NCBI GenBank assembly: GCA_027604505.1
Contig: JADIIX010000001.1
Coordinates: 186,001-250,000 of the forward strand
Direction of reading: 5' to 3'
From: Gonapodya sp. JEL0774
Taxonomy: Eukaryota; Monoblepharomycota; Monoblepharidomycetes; Monoblepharidales; Gonapodyaceae
DNA length: 64,000 bases
Shown here in pieces: positions 13,091 to 23,596 of the stretch (position 1 is its first letter; each line of letters starts with the position of its first letter). A program made the position numbers and the translations under genes. The notes under the pieces were generated by a model that was given only the letters and a program-made list of their open reading frames with translations, did no database searches and had not been told where the DNA came from.

Positions 13091-13285
13091 AAGCTTTACT
13101 GTACGATACAACATTTTCGATTTGAGCTACATATGCCATACAAATCAGGTCTCAATTTCTTTAGGGCGTTTTTGTACAATGCCGCATAACCTGTGGCAGA
13201 TCCCTTTGGTGGACAGTAAGGGATAACCTCTCCGCGAATCACTGCCGATTGAGAGGCCTTTTTTACGCGGGAGCGGTGGAGATCG

Positions 13286-15649
13286 ATGCCTCTAGGTCTC
13301 CCGACGGGCCTGTCCCTATTCGTTTTGAGCCTTCTCTCACGGAGAGGGGCATCCCAGACACAGGCCGAAGACTGCGCCGTCTTCGAGACACTGTACTTCC
13401 AGTCGAATAAAACACTGCCATGGGAGAGGGGAAACTGCTGCGCGACCTCGCACGACACCAGCTCGCCCTCATTCTCTTGCAATCGAAGCAATCGAATATT
13501 CAGTGTGTACCTGTATGGACAGAACCTCACTGGACCTATCCCACCGCTCGACGGCCTATCAGAGCTCAGGAACCTGTGGATGTACAACAATAATCTCACC
13601 GGTCGCATGCCGACGCTGACAAACCTCCCTCACCTTCAAACTCTCTTCTTGTCCAGAAACAGTCTAGAAGGTCCAATCCCAGCTCTCATTGGGCTGAATC
13701 AAATCACCTACATTGACTTTAGCTTTAACAAGCTGTCCGGAATTATCCCAGACCTGACAGGTCTCACTCTGCTTTCCACACTGCGGTTGCGATGCAACCA
13801 ACTCACTGGGCCCATCCCCGACATGTCGTTCATGGAGTTACTTTCTTTGGACTTGGCGCAAAATTCTCTTTATGGCAATGTGGATGGACTTCTTCCGTCC
13901 GAAGTGATGGACATGTGCATGTTAATGCCGCAGAACGGAACCGGCTTATACACTTGTTCGAACTATTTTACCGCCGATTGTCGAAAAGGTCCACCTATTC
14001 CAAACGGCACATCAATGTTCTGCCCTTCATTCAGTATTCCTGCGCGAGAACGTGTAGGAGCGTCCCCTTTATTGCTGGCGGTGGCCGTCATAGGAACATT
14101 CGTTGTATTAGTAGCTGTTGGATATCTGGTGTACCGGATGAGAGTGGGAGGGAAATCTGCGGGCAGTGAACTTCTCGAATTTGGACGCTTCAAACGGATT
14201 ATCAGGAAGAGGTTTTCGGGGAAAGGACAGGAGCAACCAGATCATACGAATAGAAAGTCGGCATTGACAATACCTTCGCTGTACCCATTTGGCGGCGCTG
14301 GTGTCTCAGCAAGGACGATTGTCGAGGATGCTGGCTTGGGCTCATCGCCACGTCAACATCCTTCGAGTAGTGTGAACCTGACCTCCAAAATTGCCCCCGC
14401 CCTCGTCGAGCAGTCATATCAGAGCATGGAGAATCGCCGTTACGGACCTTCATCTGAAACAGTCGTCGGTTCAGGGCAACATATCATCCTCACAGACGAA
14501 CCTCCTGCATCTGCCGTTGCCGATGCCGACATGGACACTCCCCAACCCTCAAACGAAGTGAGAATTTTGCTAACTGAATCATTTGCGTATGTTATGCCTC
14601 ACAAGTGCGTTTTCGTGAATGGTTTTGATCCATATTTCTGACTCAAGCCCGCTCACTGGGCCTACGTCTGGCTTGTTGGTGCTCTACTTGCAAATAAACC
14701 GAGCGTTGACTTGACACTGAGGCGAAACCCTCTGACAGTGCAGACTGAGGTGAGTTGTGGGATCATGACGTCTGTGTAAGCTCTTTTGAGGATCCCTTCT
14801 TACCTGGGATGAATTTGGATAGTTTGAACCCCGTTTCCCCGATGAACTTGCGCTTGCACCCATTGATAGAGTCAAACTAAGGACCGTGTACAGGGACGGG
14901 TGGGGTTTTGGGACAAATTTACGCACCCGGGATAGCGGTGTGTTTCCCCTGTAAGCAGTTTGCCCATCGAAAGTGCGTAGTAGGGGATCCTCACCTCAGG
15001 TGCACAATTTTAAGCGACCACCTGCAAATGGGCAGTCTCACCAGAGCTCCTCCCCAACGTCGAAGTATGCGCCACGAATCAAACAGACTGAGAAATACGG
15101 ATGACAGTTCTTCGGAGATAGATGCAGAGCAGGTGAGTAAGTCAATCCGGTAAATTGTTCAAAATCCAAACACAGAATTTGATTTCATTTCTTGTGATTG
15201 CCGAATCCCCACCGCACCACTTGCAGCGAATCGACGATAGACAGCCAGATGTGCGTGGACCAACGACCAATGAAACCATGGCTTCAACATCCTTCTCTCA
15301 CTGTGGGAAACACAGCATTAGTGGTCCGGCTTGGTCACGTCCTACTGCCCCAGGTGTATCAGATGTGGCATCTGCGCCTGCTTTGGAATGGCCGACAGCT
15401 ACCAACAGGGCAACAGCGGAACCGACATTCAACGCTCAAATACAGAAAGTGATTTGGCTTTTGGCACGGTCCCCTACTCCTTCTGCGAGAATTTCTGAGG
15501 GTGGGGACTTGCGGACAGGGAGACTGAACTCCCACACCGTTGCAAATCAATCGAACTCTGGCTCGCGAACACATTCTGAATTGGAGTCGAATGTTGGTCG
15601 ACATACGTCTGTGGACCTTGGTGTAATTCATTTGGGTGGTCACATATGA
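13286..15649 (+). CDS. LRR receptor-like single-pass membrane protein with cytoplasmic SH3 domain
   Basis: Exon 1 (13286-14557) encodes a signal peptide (MPLGLPTGLSLFVLSLLSRR), a Cys-bearing cap, about five leucine-rich repeats of the plant-type LTGPIP pattern (LYGQNLTGPIPPL, NNNLTGRMPTL, LEGPIPALIGL, LSGIIPDLTGL, LTGPIPDM), and a C-cap CSNYFTADC. A transmembrane helix (LLLAVAVIGTFVVLVAVGYLVY) then precedes a basic juxtamembrane stretch (FKRIIRKRF). Further in-phase exons are 14648-14749, 14823-14950, 15000-15132 and 15227-15649. The third and fourth together encode an SH3 fold: FEPRFPDELALAPIDRVKL, VYRDGWGFGTNLRT, SGVFPLCTI. A Ser/Thr-rich tail ends at 15649. It is probably a cell-surface sensor or adhesion protein signalling through SH3. 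The 5' part is firm; the small exons rest on phase and SH3 homology. Confidence 0.78.
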
Positions 15650-15683
15650 TTTTCAAATTTTGTATTGCGATTGCATTACTGAG

Positions 15684-17196
15684 TTAATAATATACCATTT
15701 CTCTTGTACGTGCCTCATGTTCCCTTCGTCTCGCATCTTCTTGAACATCTCCCATCTTCGCTTTCGAAACGTTTTGGACGTAGCCCATTTTAACCTTGTA
15801 TCCTATCCACTCTTTTGCTGTAATTTGATCCATATCTTTTCCCAAGTGCTCCGCAATCTGTCGTGCCAAGGCTTTGGCAGCGGGCTCGAGTCCCGACTGT
15901 CTTTGAAGATGCTGCGTAACTGCGGCGGAAGGTACGCGGATGGATGTCACCAAGGTATCGTCGTTAGGACGGAGGAAGTAGACAAGAGAGAAACGAGAGA
16001 GGTGTTCCTGTGGCGGAGGTGGGCGAACAACGCGATGTAGCGAGGAAGGGAGATATCCTTCGGCAGTTCCATTAGAGGTGAGTGCGCACTTTTAACGCAA
16101 CGTTGACGTACCTCCGGTCGCTAGTTCTAAAAAATCAGCGACATTGCAGATAATTCCATTTTCCACGGGGGCAACATAGCGCCAAACAGCATCGGCGCAC
16201 AGTACCTGCAAGCCACCAACAGGTTGGCTGAACAGAAGGGTGAGCGTCCCGTGATCCCTATAATTACAAAGACCCTTGTGAATAATGGAAGCTTTTGCAA
16301 TGCTTCCACCTCGCTCAATATGGCTCACGTGTGTGCCCCGAGGCGTCGTGAGAACTCGTCTTCATCGAGGGATGCGTCGCGACCAGGATACTCGATCATT
16401 CGGATATGGTCTGCACGGTGTTTTGACTTCATGATGTGTGACCCACTAATGTGCTTGTTTGTCGAACCAACGTACCGCCGGACCGCGCAGAATAGTTATG
16501 AAATCGTTCAAAAAATTGTTCGCTCCCATCCTCATTCGACACGCCAAGCACATTGGCAAAAATGCGAAGCAAGTTTATAATGAGCGCGTGACATTCCCTC
16601 GAAAATTGCTCCAAAGTCTTCCAATCCTCGGAGTCCGTCATCGCGGCTGGGAAGGGATTTTCACTCATCAGTTCAGGCGTAAACTTTGGAATGTTCCAGT
16701 AATGGTTGTGACCAGGGGTACCCTTAGAGTTCACCGCCCTAGCGAGAGTAATCACACGATTATTGACCAAAGCTTGAAGAGGATGAAGCTCCAGTTACCG
16801 AGCTCACCGATGACCCATGGGCGTGTATCCAAACAGATTTCCTGATCCTTTGTCCGGAACGTATTTAAGCCTGACTTCCTGCGGGATATCTTGAAGAAAA
16901 TGACGAGCCTACCGCAGGAGTTCATCATACGGAGAACTTCATGTCCTGCACTCGTGAGTTCTAATACGAACGATCTTCCAAACACGGTTCACATTCGAGA
17001 TTCCGTGATTTGTCACCGCGAGAAATCCCAAACTCGCGACCGCTTCACTGAGTTCTTGTTGGATACGAAGTTTGTTGTGGGCCGACTCGAATGCCGACCT
17101 TCCCCCGAGGTCAATTATACGAACAGGGGCCAGATCCTCCCGGTTGTAGTCGAATTCGGGCTCGACAGGGAACGGATAGTCACAATAGGCAGGCAT
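15684..17196 (-). CDS. 2-oxoglutarate/Fe(II)-dependent oxygenase, isopenicillin N synthase-like
   Basis: Several exons read leftward from ATG at 17196 (MPAYCDYPFPVEPEFDYN). The N-terminal DIOX_N part includes VRIIDLGG and LSEAVASLGFLAVTNHGI; the middle has GHNHYWNIPKFTPE and FSRECHALIINLLRIFANVLG. Splicing across the intron near 16330-16270 restores GAHTDHGTLTLLF, so the first iron ligands (HxD) are intact. The other ligand is in SSLHRVVRPPP, and the 2-oxoglutarate-binding Arg-Ser pair is in LSRFSLVYFLRP. The C-terminus (AKEWIGYKVKMGYVQN) is typical of the fungal family. These soluble enzymes hydroxylate or desaturate small molecules; the substrate cannot be read from the sequence. The gene converges on the LRR-SH3 gene with only 34 bases between stops. 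Confidence 0.87.
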
Positions 17197-17357
17197 TGTT
17201 CTGCTGAATCATCTGTCGGCACGGTGATATGTACCACCGACCCGGAGGCTCGTGTTCTTGAAATATCATCCTCATATACATGTATTATTGTTACATGAGA
17301 GTTACTCAATGCGATCAATAAGTCTCCCTGTTGCCATTGTTCGACACCGTGGTGTAC

Positions 17358-18624
17358 TTATTCTTCTTCACTGTTTTCCTCTCCGTCGCTCACTACATCC
17401 TCTTCGTCCTCGGTATCTGCCACTTTTTCGCCTGTTTCCTCAACATCGGCCCAAAAGTGCTTCGATAGTGTCTTATTCATACCAAAGGAGTCCACCGTCC
17501 TTCTCCCAGGAAACAGTTTAGAAAGTGCCTCGTCCTGACCCATCAGGATCTTCCGCTTATTATTCGGGTCTTGCAAGTCTCGGGATTTGATATACTCCCA
17601 CAACTTTTTTACTACCTGGGGCCGAGACATTTGGTCGCTGCCAACTACCGCGGCGAGCTCCGGCGACAATTGCTTCACTTTGTTAAACGCACTCTTCCGA
17701 GGAGGTTTGGGTTCACCAGATGTTGCCTTACCGACGCCCCGTTTCCGGTTTGTGGGGGCGGGGGCAGCAGCACGACGGCCACGTCGAGAGAAAGACTCTT
17801 CCAATTGAAGTCGACGAGCGAGCTAGTCGAGAAACTGAGTCAGTTGAATTCGGCTGATAACACACCGATCAAGCGTATCCAATAGGTTGCGCAGACGTCG
17901 AGAGTTTCTTGGATTATCCCAGAACAATCCGTAGAGTTCGTAATTGATCCTTTAGAGTTTCCTTGACGGTAATCCAGCGCAGTAATTTGCTCCGAAGAGT
18001 CTCGGACATACCTGCTCGTCTGTTTCAACCATCTCAGAACCGTTTGGATTCCCGTTAGTGCCATCGTCATCGTCCTCCACCCTGTCGGATGATAGGTGAC
18101 TCTTCTTGGACCTCACGTGGTGTCTTGTCGACGAATCCGACTGGGGTGAGACCTCCCGTTTCTTTCTCTTTTTTATTTTAGTGGCGGACTCATCGGTTTT
18201 CTCGGAAGTCGTTTGGTCATCGGGTTGCTCTTGGGGGGGAATGACTTCATCGAGCAATTGCAGAATGAGGTCGTCCACGGCTTGCTTGCGAGCCGTTAAG
18301 TCAACGCTGAACTCTGCCTCTATTTGCTTTCGCACTTTCTTCGCCGATACCAGTGAGAGGTCCGCAGTTTTTAAGATTTCCTGGTGGGAGAGGATGGTTC
18401 CAGAAAGGAACAAGCCATTGCCCGTGAAGCACGAGTACATAGGGCTCTATATACGTACACTTAGAATGTTCAAGTGTGCTCACCTTTATTCGGGGAGCGT
18501 ATCGATCGAGTGATTCCTCCGCGTCAGTCGAAGCAACCTCATTACTCATCGAAACAACTCCAGGGACAGATGGTTCAGCAATCGTCTCCATCGGCGAAGA
18601 TTTTACGAGGGGTTCGACTTCCAT
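17358..18624 (-). CDS. DEK_C and SWIB/MDM2 domain chromatin protein (UAF30-like)
   Basis: Exon 1 (from ATG 18624, or the later ATG in VVSMSNEVAS) ends RYAPRIK. Splicing into EILKTADLSLVSAKKVRKQIEAEF restores a DEK C-terminal domain continuing to LILQLLDEVI. A charged linker follows (KIKKRKKREVSP, VEDDDDGTNGN). A second intron leads to SFSRRGRRAAAPAPTNRKRGVGK and the SWIB domain: PELAAVVGSDQMSRPQVVKK, LWEYIKSRDLQDPNNKRKI, MNKTLSKHF, with an acidic tail. This DEK_C-SWIB order is that of fungal and plant UAF30/SWIB proteins, nuclear factors that in yeast help RNA polymerase I recognise the rDNA promoter. The start is uncertain because the frame stays open above 18624. Confidence 0.85.
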
Positions 18625-19198
18625 GCAGAGCAGGGTTGACCGATGAGGGTTGGTGAAGATCTGGTGAAGCCGACCATGAAGTCCAGGCTGTTGTGCACTC
18701 ACTACATACCAGTTGGAGTGATCGTTCTTTCCCTTCTTCCGCAGGCTCCACCAAATTAATATCAGCTAACAATACCTCCCTCTATCCATCTGAGTCTCCT
18801 CCTATCCCATGGGTAAACAGTTCTAAACTAGCTCATGGGGCCAAGCGAAGAGACCAATTGCATAGAGCGTGTATGTAGTATTATCTATCCGAATTCCTGT
18901 GCGCGATAGATGCGATAGTTGGATACCTTCGTGCTCATCGGTCCAGGCCCTTGGTGTGAGTCAGCAGCCAGCCTGCCGTGAATGACTGTGATACAAATAT
19001 CGATTGCCGTTTTCTGTGGGCTATCAGGAAAGAACGCTTACTGAACAGGTACAATATATTACTGTCTTACTGATCTGTGGTGCTTTGGAATCAAGGCAGA
19101 ACTGAGACGGCCGCAGAAAACCGCGCCTCCCATCTGCCTGTCACCGACACTGAAACATCCATTTCATTCATCGCGCCCTCCCATCCACCCGCTGAAAA
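18625..19198. other. Divergent intergenic region, SWIB gene and aquaporin
   Basis: About 570 bases between two gene starts facing away from each other; it should contain both promoters. No conserved coding exon was recognised. Reading frames here lack ATG starts or motifs. Confidence 0.5.
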
Positions 19199-20597
19199 AT
19201 GTCTGGGTACTTCGAGCAAATTCTCAGCCCTGCGGGTCACATGTACTCGGTCCCAAAAGTCAGGCTTTCAGCGTTGCAGATTGAGTTCTGCCAGGTGCGT
19301 CAGTACGAACGCCAACTATCACCAGATGGACGGGAGCAGGAAAATCTCATCCAAGGGCACTGACGATAACCACTGCTTGGTCCTTTAGGCTTTCGGGGAG
19401 TTTATTGGAACTTGGTACAGATGTGAATGCTGACGTTTCCATTAAGTTATGACTCATAATTTTTTTCAAAAAGGTTCTTTGTCTACATCGGCCTTGCCGC
19501 TGTAAACGCCTCTCAATCAGTGTCAAGTTCTCCTCCAGATGGAGCATGGCTGTCCCCAGCGTCGGTGCTGTTGATTGCGGGCGCCTTTGGATTTGGTCTT
19601 GCTATCAACGTCAGCCTGTGGTATAGAGTGAGCGGTAGGTGTTTCCTTCATGTTTTGAACTGGGTCCATCTTGCGTGACGTGCAGGGCTTCCATTCATTG
19701 CAGGCGGGTCGCTCAACCCTGCGGTGACACTCGCACTCTTGCTATCAGGAAAAGTCAGTTTCCGCAAGGCTACCCTTTACATTATCGCTGAGATCGCCGG
19801 TGGGATTGTTGCCGCTGGATGTGTGAGCGCGCTCTACCCCGGTGGTGTTATTGGAGTCAATAAAGTAGCGGCGCCAATGTCCCGAGTGCAAGCAGTCTTC
19901 GCCGAGGCATTCGGAACTTATTTGTTGGTGTCTACAGTATTCCTCACTGCAGTGGAAAAGAGTCGTGTGACATTCATGTGGGAACGTCGTTGATTTTGGA
20001 GCTCGAATCGTTCTAATTGTTTCACGACACAGGGCCCCAGTATTAATTGGTCTCGTCGTTTTCGTGGACCATTTGATACTGATCCCATTTACAGGATGCA
20101 GCGTGAATCCAGCGAGGTCGTTTGGGCCTGCGGTCGTTACAGGTGAGGCGTGGAGATAGAAACTCGGTTCAAGATGCTGACATTTCGTTCTCTGTTCCCA
20201 AAGGGGCATGGCAAGATCAATGGGTTTTCTGGGTTGGACCAATTCTTGGTGCTATCTTTTCTTGCCTTCACTTTGCTTTCATCACGGTGTTGAACTACAG
20301 AGGTGACTTCGCGGACGACGTGTTAATCCCGTTGTTCCTTTTCTGATTTGTTTCACTTTCGGCAAGATTTCAACCCTGATCAGGACAACGACGGCTCAAC
20401 TGTTGAATCTGATTTGAAAACGCTTGCAAGGGCTGTGAGTCTGTCTCAATGTGCGCCAGTGAGGGGTCGTACTTATATGCCGCACTCCTTCAACATCTCT
20501 TCAGTACTCCAGTGACAGGTCCAGTGATACGTTACAAAAAGCACCGTCTGTGTTGGTGGGGACTATGAACCAAGACGCCAATCCAATGCCCGTATAA
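19199..20597 (+). CDS. Aquaporin / aquaglyceroporin (MIP family)
   Basis: Eight exons (19199-19294, 19389-19414, 19474-19634, 19686-19977, 20033-20142, 20204-20302, 20367-20434, 20505-20597) are all in phase. The protein reads [31 protein letters not shown], then the first pore motif [14 protein letters not shown] and the second [16 protein letters not shown]. Both NPA boxes are intact. Helices such as [34 protein letters not shown] and [20 protein letters not shown] complete the six-helix pore. The cytoplasmic tail is short and acidic ([20 protein letters not shown]). It should move water, perhaps also glycerol, across a membrane; selectivity-filter residues were not assigned. Exon 2 is only 26 bases. 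Confidence 0.92.
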
Positions 20598-20912
20598 TGG
20601 ATACGGCGGACATGTGCAGGACGGGAGATGGTAGAGGGACTGAAAGCAAGAACAATCCTTTAGTACACCGTACACTAAGATGATTTTGATAGGTTGTCAC
20701 GTGGACGTGGGAACAAAAACGTTTTGAATGTGTCCAGGTACAGTCCAGGTCCGGAAAAGGCCACAGAGATGTAATAATATAGGGTTCCGATCCCATGCCG
20801 ATCTCGGATCGAAGTGAATTTATGACACCATCGCTCGTTTATAGCCCCTCCCGGAAACAGGAAATGCAAAGTTTAAGCTCCAACTCTTCATCGGACATCG
20901 ACGAATCTCGAC
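20598..20912 (+). other. Intergenic region between aquaporin and MFS gene
   Basis: About 315 bases between two plus-strand genes. Nothing recognisable beyond the expected terminator and promoter functions. Confidence 0.45.
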
Positions 20913-23453
20913 ATGTCGAACGACAAAAAGGAGGATCAAAGTCTGGTATCGGAGACCCAACCCGACTGGAGTGTTGATGAGGAGAAGGCACTTCTCAGGA
21001 AGGTACACGATGACTTTTGTCATCTGATAGTAGCCATCGTTCCTCATCGGATCACGTCTGACCACTTTCCAGTTGGACTTCAAATTAATACCATGGATCG
21101 CAGTTTTATATTTGGCCGCATATCTTGATCGCGTGAATATTGGCAATGCGAAAGTTGCGAACGCCGAGGTATGTTCTTGGAGTACACTTGGTTTTTGTTC
21201 ATGTAATCATCTTTTCTCATTGGTTTACTACTGAATCGCTGCTGCGGAAAAAGATACCTGGAGCATCGATGGAACAATCTCTTGAGCTGACATCTGATCA
21301 ATACAGTTGGAGTGTTTCAATCTTTTTTTTCGGCTGTGAGTACAATGGACATGTTTTCGCTATGGGAAACAACAAGCTTATTTGCGAATTGGTAGACGCC
21401 ATTTTTGAGATGCCGTCCAATATCTTACTGTGAGTGGTTGCTGCATCAGCACATGTGTGATTCACTAGCGAGGTCATGACAACAGTTTGCTACATTCAGT
21501 AAGGTTTTCTCTCCTTCCCGATGGGTAAGTGCGTTGTACCGAGGCGAGCATCTGTGCCAGCGAGGTCATCGTGTTCGTTCATTCAGCTTGCACGGATAAT
21601 GGTGACTTGGGGCATATGCGCCACCTGTCTTGCTGCAGTAAACAGTTTTCCTGGACTGCTTGTGGCACGTTTCTTCCTTGGATCTTGTAAGTTGTCTCCA
21701 ACGATTCGTGATTCCTCAGCAAACTCATTTCTCACCTTCGCCACACTGACTGTTAGTGGAAGCTGGAAGTTTCCCAGGCTGTGAGTGCTTTTGATCTCTC
21801 GAAGCAGTTTGAAACCAACCTCCACCTACCGCCTTTGCAACGGCAACGCAGTCATTTACTACTTCAGCTTTTGGTACAAGCAGCACGAGCAAGCGAAACG
21901 GATCGCCCTCTTCTTCTCCATGGCGTCAGTCGCCGGTGCTTTCTCCGGCCTACTGGCGTCTGCAATCTCCTTTCTAAATGGTGTGGGGGGACTTCAGGGA
22001 TGGAGATGGATCTTCCTGCTCGGTAGGATGCTTTAAGTGTGCGCGGTGGTTCATCAATTCAACGGAGTTCTATGTCTGTGCAGAGGGAATACCCACCATC
22101 TTTATCGGTGTCGGAGTGTGGTTCTTGTAAGTACGCTTGTCTAACACTTCGGCGTCAAGCGTGCGGGTCGCTGAGCAATGGCTCCTTGCAGTCTTCCAAA
22201 CTTCCCACAAACTGAAACAAAATGGCTGTCCGACAGAGAGCGTCATATTGCGGTGAATCGATTACCTCCGTGAGTGCAAAATTTTGCGACTTTCGTAAGT
22301 CCCGTGTCTTATGAAAGTTCTCTGATTTCGAAGGACTGCTCCATCACACACTCACAAGAACTTTGAAATGAGCGAACTGAGGAAGACTCTTCTCTCTCCG
22401 GGAACTTGGCTCTTCAATTTAGCATTTCTGTGCTGTCTCTGCCCCCTTTACTCTGTAAGCATTGACAGACGGAGGTCATGAGTTGCGCTAACGTATATCT
22501 GTTGTGGAACCTTATATTCGCACTGTCAGGTGTCATACTTTAATCCAACAATTATCAAGAACCTTGGATACACCTCGTACATAGCGCAATTGATGACAGT
22601 TCCGCCGTACGCAGCATCATTTGTGGTGAGAGCCTTGTCAAATCGGTCAACGTTTCCAAAGATCTGTATTGAATACTTCGTTTCCCACTTTCAGTGGACT
22701 ATTAGTCTTAGCTACAACAGGTTCGGTTCAAATGCTTTCAACCTCCACTGGCCGAGTGGCTTTGACATCGACATACTCTCCCTTGCGTTTTCAGTGACCG
22801 CACACGTGAGAGACCCCTGCACACCATTGCATCACTCTCTATTGGAATCATTGGCTTTGCTATGCAGCTTGCTCTTGACGGTTGGTCACATATGACGTTC
22901 TCTTTCACACCTCTTTCACATTATAATAAGTTTTAATACTCCCCCACCACGTGCTCCGGTCTCTTAACATTAGTGTCCGCCAACGCAGGTGCTAAATTTG
23001 CCGGAGTTTTCTTCGCGACAATGGGTGCATTTGGTACAATTCCACTTATGATGGCGTTCAGAACTAAAACAATGCGGTGGGTTGTGTTGCAATTGTCACT
23101 AATTGTGTGCTTGCTCTAAGTGGTCTCCTTTTTGTCTACTAGGGGGTCGGCCACATCAGCCGCGGTAGCTACGGCGGCAATGGTCTCAACGGGAACAATC
23201 GGATCTTTAGTGTCGCCTTTTCTGTTCCCCAATTGGGCGGGTGAGTTTGACCCTGGTGCCCACGATGGAAAACTTGTGTAATATTAATCTTCCTTCCCTT
23301 CCAGGTCCACGTTACGTGTACGGTAATATCATCAACATAGTATTAATGACTCTTGGTGTTTTTGTTCTCTTCACCCTAAGATACATATATCGTGGAGTCG
23401 AGGAAGGCATTCAGGTGGAGCCGGAAGAAAGTGCGCCAGCTGGAAAAGCATAG
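20913..23453 (+). CDS. MFS permease, anion:cation symporter (DAL5/allantoate-nicotinate type)
   Basis: A densely split gene, roughly 15 exons, from ATG 20913 (MSNDKKEDQSLVSETQPDWS). Conserved blocks appear in order: LDFKLIPWIAVLYLAAYLDR-VNIGNAK; DQYSWSVSIFFFGYAIFEMP; ILLKVFSPSRW; LARIMVTWGICATCLAAVN; EAGSFPGFIYYFSFWYKQHE; IALFFSMASVAGAFSGLLA; GLQGWRWIFLL-EGIPTIFIG; TLLSPGTWLFNLAFLCCLC; SYFNPTIIKNLGYTSYIAQL; SDRTRERPLHTIASLSIGII; FLFPNWAGPRYVYGNIINIV. These are the twelve-helix blocks of the fungal Dal5-like family, which imports organic anions such as allantoate, ureidosuccinate, nicotinate or pantothenate. The substrate is not readable. A 24-base microexon (21757-21780) carries the EAGSFPG motif. 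The last exon ends in a short Glu/Pro/Ala tail. Confidence 0.88.
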
Positions 23454-23596
23454 AGCTATTTGTTATTTGACTACATATAGATCGTTTAGTTAGTATTGTT
23501 CGCATCGTTTTGGGACAATATAATTGTTTATGTGGGCAGGCGTGGCGCCAAGCCCCACGAAAGGGACGAAGCCATTTGCATCAAGCAACACGAAAA

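Noticed and set aside
13096-13608. 170-codon minus-strand open frame
   Set aside because: Overlaps the signal peptide and first LRRs of the plus-strand receptor gene, which has far better evidence.
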